DNA from: Closterium sp. NIES-65
Taxonomy: Eukaryota; Streptophyta; Zygnematophyceae; Desmidiales; Closteriaceae
Length of the DNA stretch: 64,000 nucleotides
Assembly (NCBI GenBank): GCA_948144175.1
Contig: CANXME010002192.1
Span: forward strand, 1,984,001-2,048,000
Direction: 5' to 3'
Part shown: positions 45,720 through 59,200 of the stretch, piece after piece
Layout of the letters: every line of letters begins with the position of its first letter
Numbering within the stretch: the first letter of the stretch is position 1
The notes under the pieces: generated by a model
Seen by the model: the letters and a program-made list of their open reading frames with translations, nothing else
Told to the model about the DNA's origin: nothing
Databases searched by the model: none
Made by a program: the position numbers and the translations under genes

Positions 45720-47183
45720 ATGGAAAAAGTCCCCAGTTCCCTGCTGCTCGCTCTCTCGATGGTGCTCATCTGGCTCTCGTCGTTCCCCCCCGCATTCGCG
45801 GGCCGGGTGCACGTCGCTCTCACGCGACAGGCTCACGAGCAGTACCTACGTCAGCGACAGCTGAGCGACCGTGAGCGAAAACTGACCGACGTCGTCGACC
45901 GCGGCTCTGAGCCTCCGCTGCACATGTTCGAATCAAAAGCAAGCTTCGAAGAGGAGCGTCGCGAAGAGGGACAACAGGGAGGCAAGCTGGACGATTTGTT
46001 AGCCACTCCCATCAAATACCACGGTGGTCCCGTGCTGAGCGGCGAGACGTTGAATATATACCTAATATACTACGGTTACTGGCCAGCAAAAATCGGACAG
46101 AATGTGATCGAGAATTTTATTCAGTCGCTGAGTCTAAATGGCTCCGATGCTCAGGGGGGAGCCGGGGATCCGAAAGTGAGCAACTGGTGGGCGACGAGCT
46201 CAAAGTACTACTCGAATTCATCTGACGGGTCGACGGAAACCGTCAGCAAGGAGGTATGTCGAATGTTACAAAATCGGGCAAACAGAGCTCGGGCTCGCAC
46301 ATTCAAATGTTCCATGGTTGCAAATGACGGTGTGGCTAAAAAAAAAAAAAATCCGAACTTTGAGCGCGCTATAGTAGAGCTCAGTGCTGGCGATGAAGCA
46401 ACAGTTTCCGACGGGAAATTTACGGGAATTATCTCAAGTCCGCCCCCATGGCTTTCGCAGGTGAAGCTGGCAAAGGTAGTCTACGACCAAGGGTCTCAAG
46501 GGAAGAAGTTTGACTACAACACTCCCTGGAAAGGTGTGATTTCGTTTACAGCAGAAATTTCTTTCTTTTTGTTACAAATACACGCATCCCAATCATTTGC
46601 CGAGACCACGTTGTACCTACTTCTGCATTGACTTGTTACCTTACTCAGGATCATATTAATCGCGTGCCCCTCTTCAATCATCACAGTTGTCATGAGCAAG
46701 ATTGGCGACGGAAAACCGTTCCCCTACGACGCCGATGGCATCTACATGGTTCTCACCGGCAATAACGTGGACAATTCTGGCTTTTGCAAGAAATTCTGCG
46801 GGTGGCACACGATGAATCGTCTCGGCGGATCGAAGCCTGTCGCGTATGCTCTCGTGGGTCATCACGGATTATGCCCGGAAAAGTGCGGGGCGAAGCCGAG
46901 TTCGCCCAACGGAAAGCCCTGGCTCGACGCGATGGTTTCGACTGTCGCTCACGAGATCGCGGAGGCTGCGACGGATCCTGATTCCAGCAGCGGCTGGATG
47001 GACTCTAAACGGGAGGAAAACGCGGATAAGTGCAGCTACAACTACGGAGTTACGCTAACAGTTCAGAACGAAAAGGGTGAGGATGCAGAGTACAACCTCG
47101 TGGGGCTCAACAACATGAAGTTCCTGGTGCAGCAGAACTGGGACGTCACGACGGGCGCGTGCGTACCCCAGACGACGTCGTAG
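45720..47183 (+). CDS. EXL: EXORDIUM-like / PHI-1 secreted protein, three exons
   Basis: Exons 45720-46253, 46461-46533, 46687-47183; all junctions are GT-AG and the sum is 1,104 nt (367 aa). ATG 45720 is preferred over the in-frame ATG at 45624 because it starts a classical signal peptide (MEKVPSSLLLALSMVLIWLS, cleavage near AFAG). Phi_1 family features: YHGGPVLSG, NIYLIYYGYW, KVSNWWATSSKYY, GIYMVLTGNNV, FCGWH, YALVGHHGLCPEKC, VSTVAHEIAEAATDP, GWMD and the C-terminal VQQNWDVTTGACVP. Land-plant EXORDIUM proteins are extracellular and linked to brassinosteroid-promoted growth; the role in this organism is inferred. No truncation or frameshift. It is the only undisturbed host gene here. Confidence 0.92.
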
Positions 47184-47622
47184 GGGATGCATGGAATGAA
47201 TAGCGAAGCTTTGAGATGAAGGTGACGAGAAGAAATGCTCGTCTGCAAAGGGGGTGGGAGGTATAACCACGCTGCTGCGCGGACGAATAAGGGCGGGAGT
47301 GTACGACAGAAGGCCCAACATTAGCTGCTTATGTTCAAACTTTTATTAAAAATTTCTCTTCAAGCTAGCTGGTTTCCAGCGGTGGCCTTGTAACAAGAAA
47401 TAAAAGGATTTCACTCATGGGTCAACCTATTACAGTTGTGAGAGAAGGCATGAGAGAAACACGGAAACGATAAATCCGCGAACTAGACGGCTGGGATGCA
47501 AAGCTAGCAGCGACGTCCTGAATCTTCCACCGACGTGGCCTTATATTGTAGTACTTGGTTTGGCAAACGATGGCACGCGATGCTACTAAGGATTGATGTG
47601 CATCATTGTCAAATGATATAAT
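47184..47622. other. 3' flank of the EXORDIUM-like gene
   Basis: No further gene seen. AATAAA-like signals (TATTAAAAAT near 47343, GAAATAAAAGG near 47398) could serve as polyadenylation signals. Confidence 0.45.
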
Positions 47623-48374
47623 TGTTGTTCAGCTTTAGTGAGGTACTTCATAGAGAGCACAACACAATTAGGGTTCCATATTTGTATGACCTTCCTTTCA
47701 TTAAGGGAGATTTACTGTTCATTCCGAACAGTACTTTCCAACTCACCCTTATCCTTATCTTCCCTGATTTCCTAGTGCCACGTGGCACTCTACCTTTCCT
47801 GCCTTCAATTCCTTGTCCCACAACCTACTTTCCAACCTTGTTTCTTGCATGCTATATCTACCTTGCCTATATTCCACAATATCAATAAATTCTCATTCAA
47901 CTCTTCTTCAATTACTCAGTAACTTCTTCGCCTATTTCGCTAATAAAATCTTTCGCCAAAGTCTTCCGCCGCGCTTTCATCCTCGACTTAGTCGACCCCG
48001 CTAATCTTTAGCGGACTTAGGCCGTCGTGACCAGATTTGAGAATGGAATGAATGCACTATGAAACAGTTGGGTACAAGTACTAACCCTAATTGGGTTTTA
48101 CCCCTTATGGGCTACCCCACTACAGCCTACACAAATGTATAAGCTATAATGTTCTAATATACCCCCATAGGCAAAGTGGGGGAGAACAAGTGGTCACAAG
48201 ACCACGCAAGCAAAACAAAGCAAAGCAAAGCAAAGCAAGCTCAGGGTGGATCACAAAGTCACCACACAGTCCAAGCACAAGAGTAAGGCCACAAGGCCAG
48301 TTCACATGCAAGGTCATATATATAAAGGTAAAACAAGCAAGGGCAAGTATAGAAAGAAGACAGTACAAACAAGA

Positions 48375-51300
48375 TCAAGAAGTGAGCAAGTGAGGCCAGG
48401 TAGGCACAAGACCTAGCACAGTACAGAAGCGCTGATGATCACAAGGCGAAAGGGCCTTGGTGAAGATATCAGCAGTGTTGGCCTCAGAGGCCACGTAGGT
48501 GAGGCAGAGCTGACCACGCTGCTGCAGCTCACGAGACAGGAAGTAGCGGAGAGCAATGTGCTTCGTTCTATGCTCCAGTCTGCGCTCCCGACACAAGGCC
48601 AGCATGGCCTTGTTGTCTACGTACAGAACTGGAGGAGAACGAAGCGGCTCTCCTAGGTCAGTCAGCAGGTAGGTGAGCCAGCGTAGCTCCTGTGCAGCCA
48701 TGGCCCCTTCGTAAATCTCAGCATCACAGCTGGAGCCGAGAACAGAGGACGAGCGGGTAGACCGGTAGGAAACAGAGCCGGAGCCAAGGCTCAAGGTGTA
48801 ACCCTGTGACGACCGCTGCGTAGCCTGGTCGTCAGCCCAAGAAGCGTCAGCGTGACCTGTAAGGACTACTCGATGTCGCCCTCCAAGCACTAGCCCCATG
48901 CCCGACGTACAGCACACGTAGCGCAACACCCTCTTCGCTGCAGCCATGTGCTCTGGTCGGTGTCTCCCAGGAGCAACATAGCGTGCCAAGATGCTAAGAG
49001 GGTATGCAAGGTCAGGTCGTGTGCAGGTCATCAGGTACATACGGCAGCAAACAAGCTCTGGATACGGGCCACTCGACTCTACGGACTCATCCAAAGGCAG
49101 AGCTGAGAGCGAGTGGCGAGTAGACAAAGGAGTGGCCTGAGGCGAGGAGTACGTGAAGCCGAAGCGCTGAAGGACCTGCTGCACCATGTGTGACTGAGTC
49201 AGAGTAATGGTGCGCTGTGCTCTGTCTCGGGTGATCTGCAAGCCAAGGTAGCTGCGCAGTTCACCTAGGTCTGCGCACGTGTGTCTCTTCTGCAGCTCGG
49301 ACTTCACGTGGGCGAGTCCAGCAGTGTTAGCAGTGGCAAAGACCAGGTCGTCGACGTACACGAGGATGTAGAACGGCGGCAAAGAGGTGTCGGTGCGTAG
49401 AAACAGCGACGGGTCGGCAGTAGAAGGAGCAAACCCAAGAGCCGCAAGTGTAGTTGTCAGTGTGTCGTGCCACTCACGGGGCGCCTGGCGGAGACCGTAG
49501 ACTGGCCGCCGGAGGCTCCACTGGGTGCCAGGAGGAAACGACCCAGTGAAGTTAGGAGGGCGGGGCAGCCAGATCTCCTCGTGCAGGCTGCCCTGCAGGA
49601 AAGCAGTGCTGAAGTCAAGAGAGTGAAGCTCGTAGTCGCGCTGAGCGGCTATGTGCAGCAGCACCCAAAGAGTGGTCATCTTCGGGGTGGGAGAGAAGGT
49701 CTGAAAGTAGTCAACTCCCTGCCGCTGACTGAAGTCTCAAGCCACGTAACGCGCCTTGAAGACAGGCGGAGAGCCCGGCGGCTGCTTCACCCTGAAGATC
49801 CACATCCCACTGACAATGTTCGCCCCAGGTGGGGGAACCTCGTCAACGTAGGTGCCTGTGGACTTCCAGGAAGCCATCTCTGCGTCCATGGCCGACTGCC
49901 ACTGAGAGGAGTAGGGACCCTCGATCGCCTCAGCGTACGATCGAGGAGTCGGGATGTCTGGTGCATCCGCGTCTCCCTCAGGGGCAATCAGCGTGGACAC
50001 GAGATGGGGCAAAGCAGCCGCAAAGCACTGGAACTCCTCCTGCCTGTCCTCAAGGACGTCCGTGCTAAGAGCACACTCACCCCCGACGGACGGAGGACAG
50101 ACAGACTCAGACCCAGCAACAAGACTGGCAGCGTAGTCTAGACGACAGCGAGCAGCGAAGTCGAGAAGCTCAGCAAGGAGAGCTGACGCAGCAGCAGACT
50201 CAAAGGAAGGGTCAGTGACGACAGTAACAAGTAGGCGCGAGACCGAAGGACTAGCAGCACAAAGGGAGTTAGACTTCGGGTCAGCAAGAGAAGGAAGAGA
50301 GGACTCTGGAGGAGACGGCAACGGGACACGCAGAGGAGCAGTGGAAGGACGCAGTGCCATCTGGTGTGTGCCGGGGACCACAGGAGGACGCGGACGTGCG
50401 GTACGACCACTAGTGCGAGCAGTACGAACAGGTGACGCGGGACGAGACGCAGGCTCACGACGCTTAGCAAGACCTCCAGTAGGACCAGTGTAGGGAGAAG
50501 GAGCAGGTAGAGGGGAGGCGGGCGGTAACTGTGACTGCGACTGGACAGGCTGTGGACACTCTAGGGGAGGAGCAGGATCAGTAGAGGGCGGAAGACCAAG
50601 AACCTGCTCCAGGAGCGGAACGAAGTACGGCCTAGGCCGCGCAGCGCCTCTAGAAACAGCAAGTACAACACCAGTACCCCCAGCGGCAGCACCAGCGCCA
50701 ACAGAACCTCCAGCTCCAACAACTCCAACTCCAGTACCCTCAGAAGCACCAGCGCCAGCAGCACCACCAGCGCCAACACCCCCAGCAGCTCCAGCTCCAG
50801 CAGCACCAACTCCGGTAGGACCGTCAGCACCAGCTGCCTCAGCAGCACCCCGAGACGCACCAGTAGAAACACCAGCGCCAACACCCCCAGCAGCTCCTGC
50901 TCCAGCAGCACCAACTCTAGCAGGACCGTCAGCACCAGCTGCCTCAATAGCACCCCCAGACGCACCAGCACCAGTAGAAACACCAGCGCCAACACCCCCA
51001 GCAGCTCCAGCTCCAGCAGCACCAACTCTAGTAGGACCGTAAGCACCAGCTGCCTCACCAGCACCCCCAGACGCACCAGCACCTGTAGAAACACCAGCAC
51101 CAACACCCCCAGACTCAGCAGCACGTCTCCAGCGGCGGGCGAACCACACACGCAACTCCTTTGGAGAGAGCGGCTCCCGCCTCGACGAAGTACCGCCGGC
51201 GGCCACACGAGCAGACCCAGCACCCCCAGGCTCCGCACCCCCAGACTCAGCACCCCCAGGCTCAGCACCCCCAGGCTTAGTACACCAGTCTTAGCACCCC

Positions 51301-54300
51301 TAGCAGCACCAGAATCTACAGCTACCTCGATAGGCTCGACTGCGTCTACCTGGGACACACCTGAAGGGGCAGGACCCTGAGGAGGGAGGGGGTCTACCTG
51401 AGTAGCACCTCGCGCAAGGAAGAGCGGCGGCGGGGGGAGGGGCGTAGTGCAGTAGGGGAAGAGACGGTAGTAAGGCACCGACTCGTCAAAGGTGACGTCA
51501 TTGGAGGACTGAACACGGCGCGTGGTGGGGTGGTAAAACTGCCAGCCAGGCGCGTCAGGGGGGAAGCCAAGGAAGACGCAAGGAAAAGTACGGGGGGACA
51601 GCTTGTCCGCAAACAAGTCGCGAACAAACGCCCGAGATCCCAAGACGTGAAACGCAGACGCATCGCCAACCTTCCCTGTCCACCGCAAGGTGGGGGAGGT
51701 CTCTGGCAAGGAGACCCGGGGCTAAAGGTTGAGCTGATGCGCGGCGTACTGAACCGCAAACGGCCACAGAAAATGGGGGGCAGCTGCATGCATCATGGAC
51801 GTACGTGCGACATCCATGACCATGCCAATGCTGCGCTCTAGCAATCCCATTTTGCCGTGGAGAGGCCGGAAGCGTGAAGGTCTAGCGGATGCTCTATGCC
51901 CGACAGAAGGCTCCCAGACGGGCAGGGGAAAACTCCCCTCCTCTGTCCGAGTGCAGACGCAAAACATAAAAGTCCGAGCCGAAACTCTCTCTGAGCTGGA
52001 GACGAGCTGCGCGGATCCAGTCGATCAACACCTCAGTGACGTCATCCTTGCTGCGCAAGGGGAAGACTGTGGTGTAACGCGAGTAGTCGTCAACGACCAG
52101 CAGAAAGTACCGCTCTCTCCCCTGCCCACTGACGTGGGCTGGGCCCCACACGTCCATGTGTAGAGTCTGCAGCGGAGCCTCTGTCGGAGGAAACTCGGAG
52201 GAGTGAGGGGCGGCGCACTGTCGCCCCTCGACGCAGGGGACGCAGGTAGGGCCAGGCCCCGGAGGAAGGGGAGGGAGAGACCGAGGAAGACCAGAGACAA
52301 GGACACGGGAGGCCATGCCTCGGAGACGAGGCAAGGAGGGGTGACCAAGGCGGTGGTGCCAAAGGAGAGTTTGGTGGGACAGCAGACGACACGAGCAGGG
52401 GGCAGACTAAGGACCAGACCTGGACGCCGCAGCAAACACCTGACTCGACGCAGCTACCTGGGCAGACTCAGCAGTAGGAGGAGACTCAGCAGTAAGGGTG
52501 TACAGGCTCGACCCTGGCCGACGGGTGAACGTGGCCAAGTGTCGGCCTGTCCGAGCACACGTGCAGTGGGTCACTCGCTGACTCGCAGGAGTGAACTGGT
52601 CAAACCCTCGATCCTGTAGGTCCGCTCCACCAAGTTTGTAGAGAACGAGGGGAGGTAGAGACCAGACAGGGTGCCAGAGGGGGCTGCAGGGCATGGAAGG
52701 ACAGTGGAGAAGCTAGTAAGGACAGGACCCCCATAGGGGTCTGCTAGGGAGACTGCAACCGGCCGACTGAGCGGCATGAGAGTGGTGTGGTCTCGAAAGA
52801 AGGAGCGGGACGCACCCGAGTCCAGGGTGAAGGTGTGGAAGGCCTGAGCCGACGTAGTACCTGAGAGAGCAGACTCACCAGCACCTGGGGCGGCAGACGC
52901 ACTAGCACCTGGGGCAGCAGACGCACTAGCACCTAGAGCAGCAGTCTCACCAGCACCTAGCGCAGCAGCCTCAATGCCCGGGTCAGGCGGTACACACAAG
53001 TAACGGGCACCCTCAACACTATCAGCAACAGCATACATGGCAGCAAGAATAGCATCAAAGTCAAGATCAAAGATAGTAACCCCGGCCTTAGCCAGATCTC
53101 CCCAGCGAGGGATCTCTGACGCCTCAGGGAACTAGCGACGCCACGCGTCCATCAGGCGACCAAAGCAGCGTTGGGTGGAGTGCAGACCCTCGCACTGCTC
53201 ACCAGTGCGGTCGCCGGTATGGAGAACGTAAGAGCAGGGACCAAAACCCCCACCGCGCTGGCGTGCAGTGTACCACTCACGAAGCTGTTGAGGGGACAAG
53301 GTCATACCACTCCCTGCTGCTGCTGAAGCTGACCACCACCGGCGCCACTCCTCGTCGCAGAGTCGCGACTCGCTCCACCACCGCCGCCTTCGCCGCGGCC
53401 GCCGCCTCCGCCGCCTCTGCCGCCTCCTCCACCTCCGCCTCCTCCACTACCTCCGCCGCCTCCGCTCCCTCCGTCCCTCCACCGCCTCCGCCGCCTCCAC
53501 TGCTGCCGCCGTCGCCGCCACCCCGAGCACCACTCACACCACCACCCCCACTCCCTCCACCGCCTTCACCACCACCTCCACCGCCCCCTCCACCTCCTCC
53601 AGTGCCCTTGCCCCCCTTGCCCTTGCCGTTGCGGCGTCTCCCGCTTGGGGCAGACGCAGCGCCGACCGACTCGAAACCAACGAGGTCGGCCGCAGCAGCA
53701 GAGGCAACAGAGGGCAAGAGGGGGGAGGGAGAACACCCCTCAAAGACGGGGGTGCGAGGGTCACCACGAGAGGCTCCTACAGCGACTAAGCTCTTCTCTA
53801 TCGCTAGGATGGCCTTCTCGAGGAGGTCAACGGTGAGAGTGGTGGGGCAAATAGAGAGGAAGTGGTCCCTGACTGCACGGAGAGAGTCAGGGAGACGGGT
53901 GACTATGTAGTAGAGGGTGATGTACATGGGGGTGGGGTTCTTGGCATAGAACTCAGCAGGAAGCGCAACGCGGTAGCAAGTGTCACTAGTGCGGAGGTGC
54001 GTAATGAGGTCAGCGACAGTGGGAAATGCAGCAAGGTCAGGGAAGAGGTACGGTAGCATGAGGCGGCTCAGTGCAGCAGTGGCAGGGGAAGAGTAGCGTG
54101 CAACTACAGCTTCGCACAAGGTCTGAGCACTCTTGTACTGGCTGAAGTGTGCACGCTCAGTGGTTGGTAAGTGGCGGCACACAGCAAGGCGAGTAGCAGC
54201 GTCACGTGTGGCCCACTGTGAGCGAATAGTGGCGTCAGCATCAGCAGCAGGGGCAGGGGAGGCACCAGAAGTGAGGTCAAACAGGGAGTGTCCGTCTGCC

Positions 54301-54398
54301 CTATCGCACTGTAGGAAAAGCTGCAGATCATCTACCCAGACCTCGAAGTCCACTGCCCGACCCTCAGCGTCAAAGGTGAGAACGCTAGGGGAACCGAT
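48375..54398 (-). pseudogene. Copia D gag-pol, decayed
   Basis: The position equivalent to the start codon (54396-54398) reads ATC instead of ATG. Gag continues to about 53277 with a Gly-rich tract. Protease FTLDSGASRSFF is intact (about 52820). Integrase is broken near GIAERR (about 51840), with several frameshifts between 52700 and 51200, and a TGA replaces CGA in YVARGF (about 49736). RT (YVDD) and RNase H form a clean stretch 49679-48375. The Ala/Gly linker (50640-51200) is expanded by repeats. Confidence 0.9.
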
Positions 54399-54469
54399 AA
54401 CAGCAGGAGGCAGGGCAGTGCAGTGGCAGAGACTGTGCTCTTACCAGGTAGGTGGAGCGATTGGGTTAC

Positions 54470-55390
54470 TCGGCGGCCCGGCTGTCGGGCGACTCGGTTG
54501 CAGGGCGGCTCGGCTTCTGGGCGGCTCGGCTGCTGGTGCTGGGCGGCTCGCCTGTCGGGCGGCTTGGCTGCTGGGCGGCTCGGCTGCACGGTGCTGGGCG
54601 GCTCGGCTGCTGGGCGGCTCGGGAGGTCGGGCGGCTCAGGTGGTCGGCGGTTCGGCTGCTCGGCGTTGCGGGCGCTAGGAGACGGGGTCGCAGGTGGTGG
54701 CGAGGTCGCAGGTGGCGGCGGGCCGCAAGGGTGGGCGGGGCCGCGGTGGCGATGGGGCCTAAGTGGGGCCGTAGAGGGGCGGACGGGGCCGAAGTGGGGC
54801 CGTAGCGGGGCCGCAGCGGGGCCTAAGCGGGGCCGTAGCGGGGCCGTAGCGGGGCCGTAGCGGGGCTGTAGTGGGGCCGACGGGGCCGACAGGGCCGTAG
54901 CGGGGCCGTAGCGGGGCCTAAGCGGGGCCGACGGGGCCAACGGGGCCGTAGCAAGGCCGTAGCAGGGCCGTAGCGGGGCCTAAGCGTGGCCGACGGGGCC
55001 GTAGCGGGGCCGTAGCGGGGCCTAAGCGGGGCCGACGGGGCCGTAGCGGGGCCGTAGCGGGGCCTAAGCGGGGCCGTCAGGGCCGTAGCGGGGCCATAGC
55101 GGGGCCTAAGCGGGGCCGTAGCGGGGCCGACGGGGCCTAAGTGGGGCCGACGGGGCCGTAGCGGGGCCGTAGCGGGGCCTTAGCGGGGCCGTAGCGGGGC
55201 CGACGGGGCCTAAGCGGGGCCGTAGTGGGGCCAACGGGGCCGACGGGGCCGTAGCGGGGCCGTAGCGGGGCCTAAGCGGGGTCGTAGCGGGGCCGACGGG
55301 GCCTAAGCGAGGCCGTAGCGGGGCCGACAGGGCCGTAGCGGGGCCTAAGCGAGGCCGTAGCGGGGCCGTAGCGGCCTAAGCGAGGCTGTA
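54470..55390 (-). repeat. GC-rich tandem-repeat leader of copia D
   Basis: From 54690 to 55390 runs a dense array of GGGGCCGTAGC / GGGGCCTAAGC / GGGGCCGACGG units (10-11 bp). Between 54470 and 54660 lie GGCGGCTCGGCTGCTGG units. On the minus strand the latter encode SRPAAEPPS-like Pro/Ala/Arg sequence. Confidence 0.9.
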
Positions 55391-56282
55391 GTGGGCGACT
55401 CGAGGGGCAGTAAGGGCGGCCAATAGGGGCCACTTAGGCGGCTCGAGGCGCTACTCGGGTTAGGAGCTAAGCGCGCTCCGGGCAGGGAAGGAAAACAAAA
55501 AAAGTTCGTGGTGAGCCCTAGGCAGTATTCCCACTTGGGAACCTGCTCGATACCATGACGAGAAGTGAGAATGGAATGAATGCACTATGAAACAGTTGGG
55601 TACAAGTACTAACCCTAATTGGGTTGTACCCCTTATGGGCTACCCCACTACAGCCTACACAAATGTATAAGCTATAATGTTCTGACACGTCGGGCCTAAC
55701 ACTTGGTATCAGGAGCCTTCGTGGGGAGAGACTTCCAACGAGCGACTATCGACGACGAGACTACGACGTCATCGTCCCGCGGTGCCGACTTGCAGACTTG
55801 GAGTCGTTGATCCAACATGGACAAGACCATGAACGCTCTTCCCAACGACATGGGCAACACGCTTGCTCAACTCATGCGCCAACTCGAATAGTTGACGTTG
55901 GAAAATCGTCACGTACGGGTTGAAATGCAACAGCTTCGTGAATTCGCGTCAATTTTGATAAGAAACGAGGAATGAATGCATTGAGCAGAATGAGGAGTAC
56001 AAGTAGTAAACCCTGAAGTGTTGTACCCCATATGAACTGCCCCACTACAGCCTACACAGACTAATGCATATATGCCTGACACACCCCCATAGGCAAAGTA
56101 GGGGAGAACAAGGGGTCACAAGACCAATCAAGCAAAGCAAAGCAAACTCAAGGTGGATCACAACGTCACCACACAGTCCGAGCACAAGAGCAAGGCCACA
56201 AAGCCAGTTCACATGCAAGATCATATATATATAAAGGTAAACAAGCAAGTGCAGGTATAGAAAGAGTACAGTACAAACAAGA

Positions 56283-59200
56283 TCAAGAAGTGAGCAAGTG
56301 AGGCCAAGTAGGCACAAGACCTAGCATAGCACAGAAGCGCTTATGATCACAAGGCGGAAGGGCCTTGGTGAAGATATCAACAGTGTTGGCCTCAGAGACC
56401 ACGTAGGTGAGGCGGAGCTGACCATGCTGCTGCAGCTCACGAGCAAGGAAGTAGCGAAGAGCAATGTGCTTCGTTCTGTGCTCCAGTCTGTGCTCCCGAC
56501 ACAAGGCCAGCATGGCCTTGTTGTCTACGTACTGAACTGGAGGAGAATGAGGCGACTCTCTTAGGTCACTCAGCAGGTAGGTGAGCCAGCGTAGCTCCTA
56601 TGCAGCCATGGCCCCCGCGTAGATCTCAGCCTCACAGCTAGAGGTGAGAACAGAAGACGAGCGGGTAGACCGCCACGAAACGGAGTTGGAGCCAAGGCTG
56701 AAGGTGTAACCCAGTGACGACCGCTGTGTCGGCTGGTCGTCAGCCCAAGAACCGTCTGCGTGACCTGTGAGGACCACTCAACGTCGCCCTCCAAGCACTA
56801 GCCCCATGCCTGACGTAGTGCACACGTAGCGCAAGACCCTTTTTGCTGCAGCCATGTGCTCTGGTCGGTGTCTCCCAGGAGCAACATAGCGTGCCAAGAT
56901 GCTAAGAGGGTATGCGAGGTCAGGTCGTGTGCAGGTCATCAGGTACATGAGGCAGCCAACAAGCTCTGGGTACGGGCCACTCGACTCTACGGACTCATCC
57001 GAAGGCAGAGCTGAGAGCGAGTGGCGAGTAGACAGAGGAGTGGCCTGAGGCGAGGAATACGTGAAGCCGAAGCGTTGAAGGACCTGCTGCACCATGTGTG
57101 ACTGAGTCAGGGTAATGGTGCGGCGTGCTCTGTCCCGGGAGATCTGCAAGCCAAGGTAGCTGCGCAGTTCACCCAGGTCTGTGCACGTGTGTCTCTTCTG
57201 CAGCTCGGACTTCACGTGGGCGAGTCCAGCAGTGTCAGCTGTGGCAAAGACCAAGTCGTCGACGTACAGGAGGATGTAGAACGGCGGCAAAGAGGTGTCG
57301 GTGCGCAGAAACAACGACGGGTCGGCTGTAGAAGGAGCAAACCCAAGAGCCGCAAGTGTGGTCCTCAGTATGTCGTGCCACTCACAGGGCGCCTGGCGGA
57401 GACCGTAGACTGGCCTCCGGAGGCTCCACTGGGTACCAGGGGGAAACGACCCAGTGAAGCCAGGTGGGCGGCGCAGCCAGATCTCCTCGTGGAGGCTGCC
57501 CTGCAGAAAAGCTGTGCTGAAGTCAAGAGAGTGAAGCTCGTAGTCGCGCTGAGCGGCTACATGCATCAGCACCCAAAGAGTGGTCATCTTCGGGGTGGGA
57601 GAGAAGGTCTGAAAGTAGTCAACTCCCTGCCGCTGACTGAAGCCTCGAGCCACGTAATGCGCCTTGAAGACAGGTGGAGAACCCGGCGGCCGATTCACCC
57701 TGAAAATTCGCATGCCACTAACGATGTTCGCCCTAGGTGGGGGAACCTCGTCGACGTAGGTGCCTGTGGACTTCCAGGAAGCCATCTCTGCGTCCATGGC
57801 TAACTGCCACTGAGAGGAGTAGGGACCCTCGATCGCCTCAGCGTACGATCGAGGAGTCGAGATGAGGCAAAGCAGCACCAAAACACTGGAACTCCTCCTG
57901 CCTGTTATCAAGGACGTCCGTGCTAAGAGCACACCCACCCCCGACGGACGGAGGACAGACAGACTCGGACTCAGCAACAAGACTAGTGGCGTAGTCTAGA
58001 CGACAGCAAGCAGCAAAGTCGACAAGCTCAACCACTAGGGCAGACGCAGCAGTGGACTCAAAGGAAGGGTAAGTGACAACTGTGGCCAAGAGACGCGTGA
58101 CAGTAGGACTGGCAGCACGAAGAGTGTCAAAGGCTGGGTTAGGGAGAACAGGAAGAGAGGACTCTAAAGGAGACGGCAACGGGACACGCAAAGGAGCAGT
58201 GGAAGGACGTAGTGCCATCTGGTGTGTGCCTGGGAGCGCAGGAGGACGCGGAGCACGACGACTAGCAAGAGCAGCACGAACACGCAGGTTGTAACTGTGG
58301 CTGCGACTGGACAGGCTGTGGACACTCTAAGGGAGGAGCAGGACCAGTGGAAGGTGGGAGACCAAGAACCTTCTCAAGGAGCGGAACGAAGTACGGCCGC
58401 GGCCGCGCAGCGCCTCTAGAACCAGCAGGGACAGCACCAGTACCCCCAGCGGCAGCACCAGCTCCAGTAGCACCTCCAGCTCCAACAGCGCCAACTCCAA
58501 CACTCTTAGACACACCAGCGCCAGCAGAACCACCAGCGCCAACACCCCCAGCAGCTCTAGCTCCAGCAGCTCCAGCAGCACCAACTCCAGCAGGACAGGC
58601 AGCTCCAGTACCGCCAGCAGCTCCAGTAGAACCAAGTCCAGTTTCCCAGCAGCACCCCCAGGCCCAGCAGCTCCAGCATCGCCAGTACGAGCACCTCCGG
58701 AACAAGCAGCAACAGTAGTGCCTCCAGCTCCAGCAGCACGGCTCCAGCGCCGGACAAACCACTCGCGCAGCTCCCGCGGAGAGAGTGGCTCCCGCCTCGA
58801 CAAAGCACCGCCGGCGGTCACACGATCAAACCCAGCGCCCTCAGTCTCCGCACCCCAAGGCTTCGCACCCCCTGGCTCCGCACCTCCAGACTCAGCACCC
58901 CCAGGCTCAGCACCCCCATGCTCACCACCCTCAGGCTCAGCACCTCTAGCAACAACAGAGTCAACAGCTACCTCAATAGGCTCGACTGCGTCTTCCTGGG
59001 ACACACCTGACGGGGCAGGACCCTGAGGGGGGAGGGGATCTACCAGGGGACGACCTGGCGCAAGGAAGAGCGGCGGCGGGGGGAGGGGAGTAGTGCGGTA
59101 GGGGAAGAGACGGTAATTAGGCACCGACTCGTCAAAGGTGACGTCCTGGGAGGACAGAACACGGCGCTAGGTGGGGTGGTAAAACTGCCACCCAGGCGCG

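Larger units (their letters stand above)
48028..55687 (-). mobile_element. Ty1/copia retrotransposon D (7,660 bp)
   Basis: 132-bp LTRs 48028-48159 and 55556-55687, about six differences, duplications CGTCG at 48023-48027 and 55688-55692. The terminal CA of the left LTR has mutated (TTCTAATA against TTCTGACA). The primer site on the minus strand is TGGTATCGAGCAGG. It is inserted nine bases before the end of the LTR of gypsy F. Confidence 0.95.
47623..55955 (+). mobile_element. 5' end of a second gypsy-type element (F), split by copia D and truncated at copia E
   Basis: Sequence up to 48027, plus 55693-55701 (GGCCTAACA) beyond copia D, forms an LTR. It is followed by a primer site CTTGGTATCAGGAGCC (55702-55717) and a gag start at ATG 55817 (MDKTMNALPNDMG). 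The gag frame has TAG at the place of a Gln in LMRQLE-stop-LTLENRHV, and is cut at 55955 by copia E. The LTR start at about 47623 is a guess (TGTTGTTCAG), since the 3' LTR is not present in the window. Confidence 0.65.
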
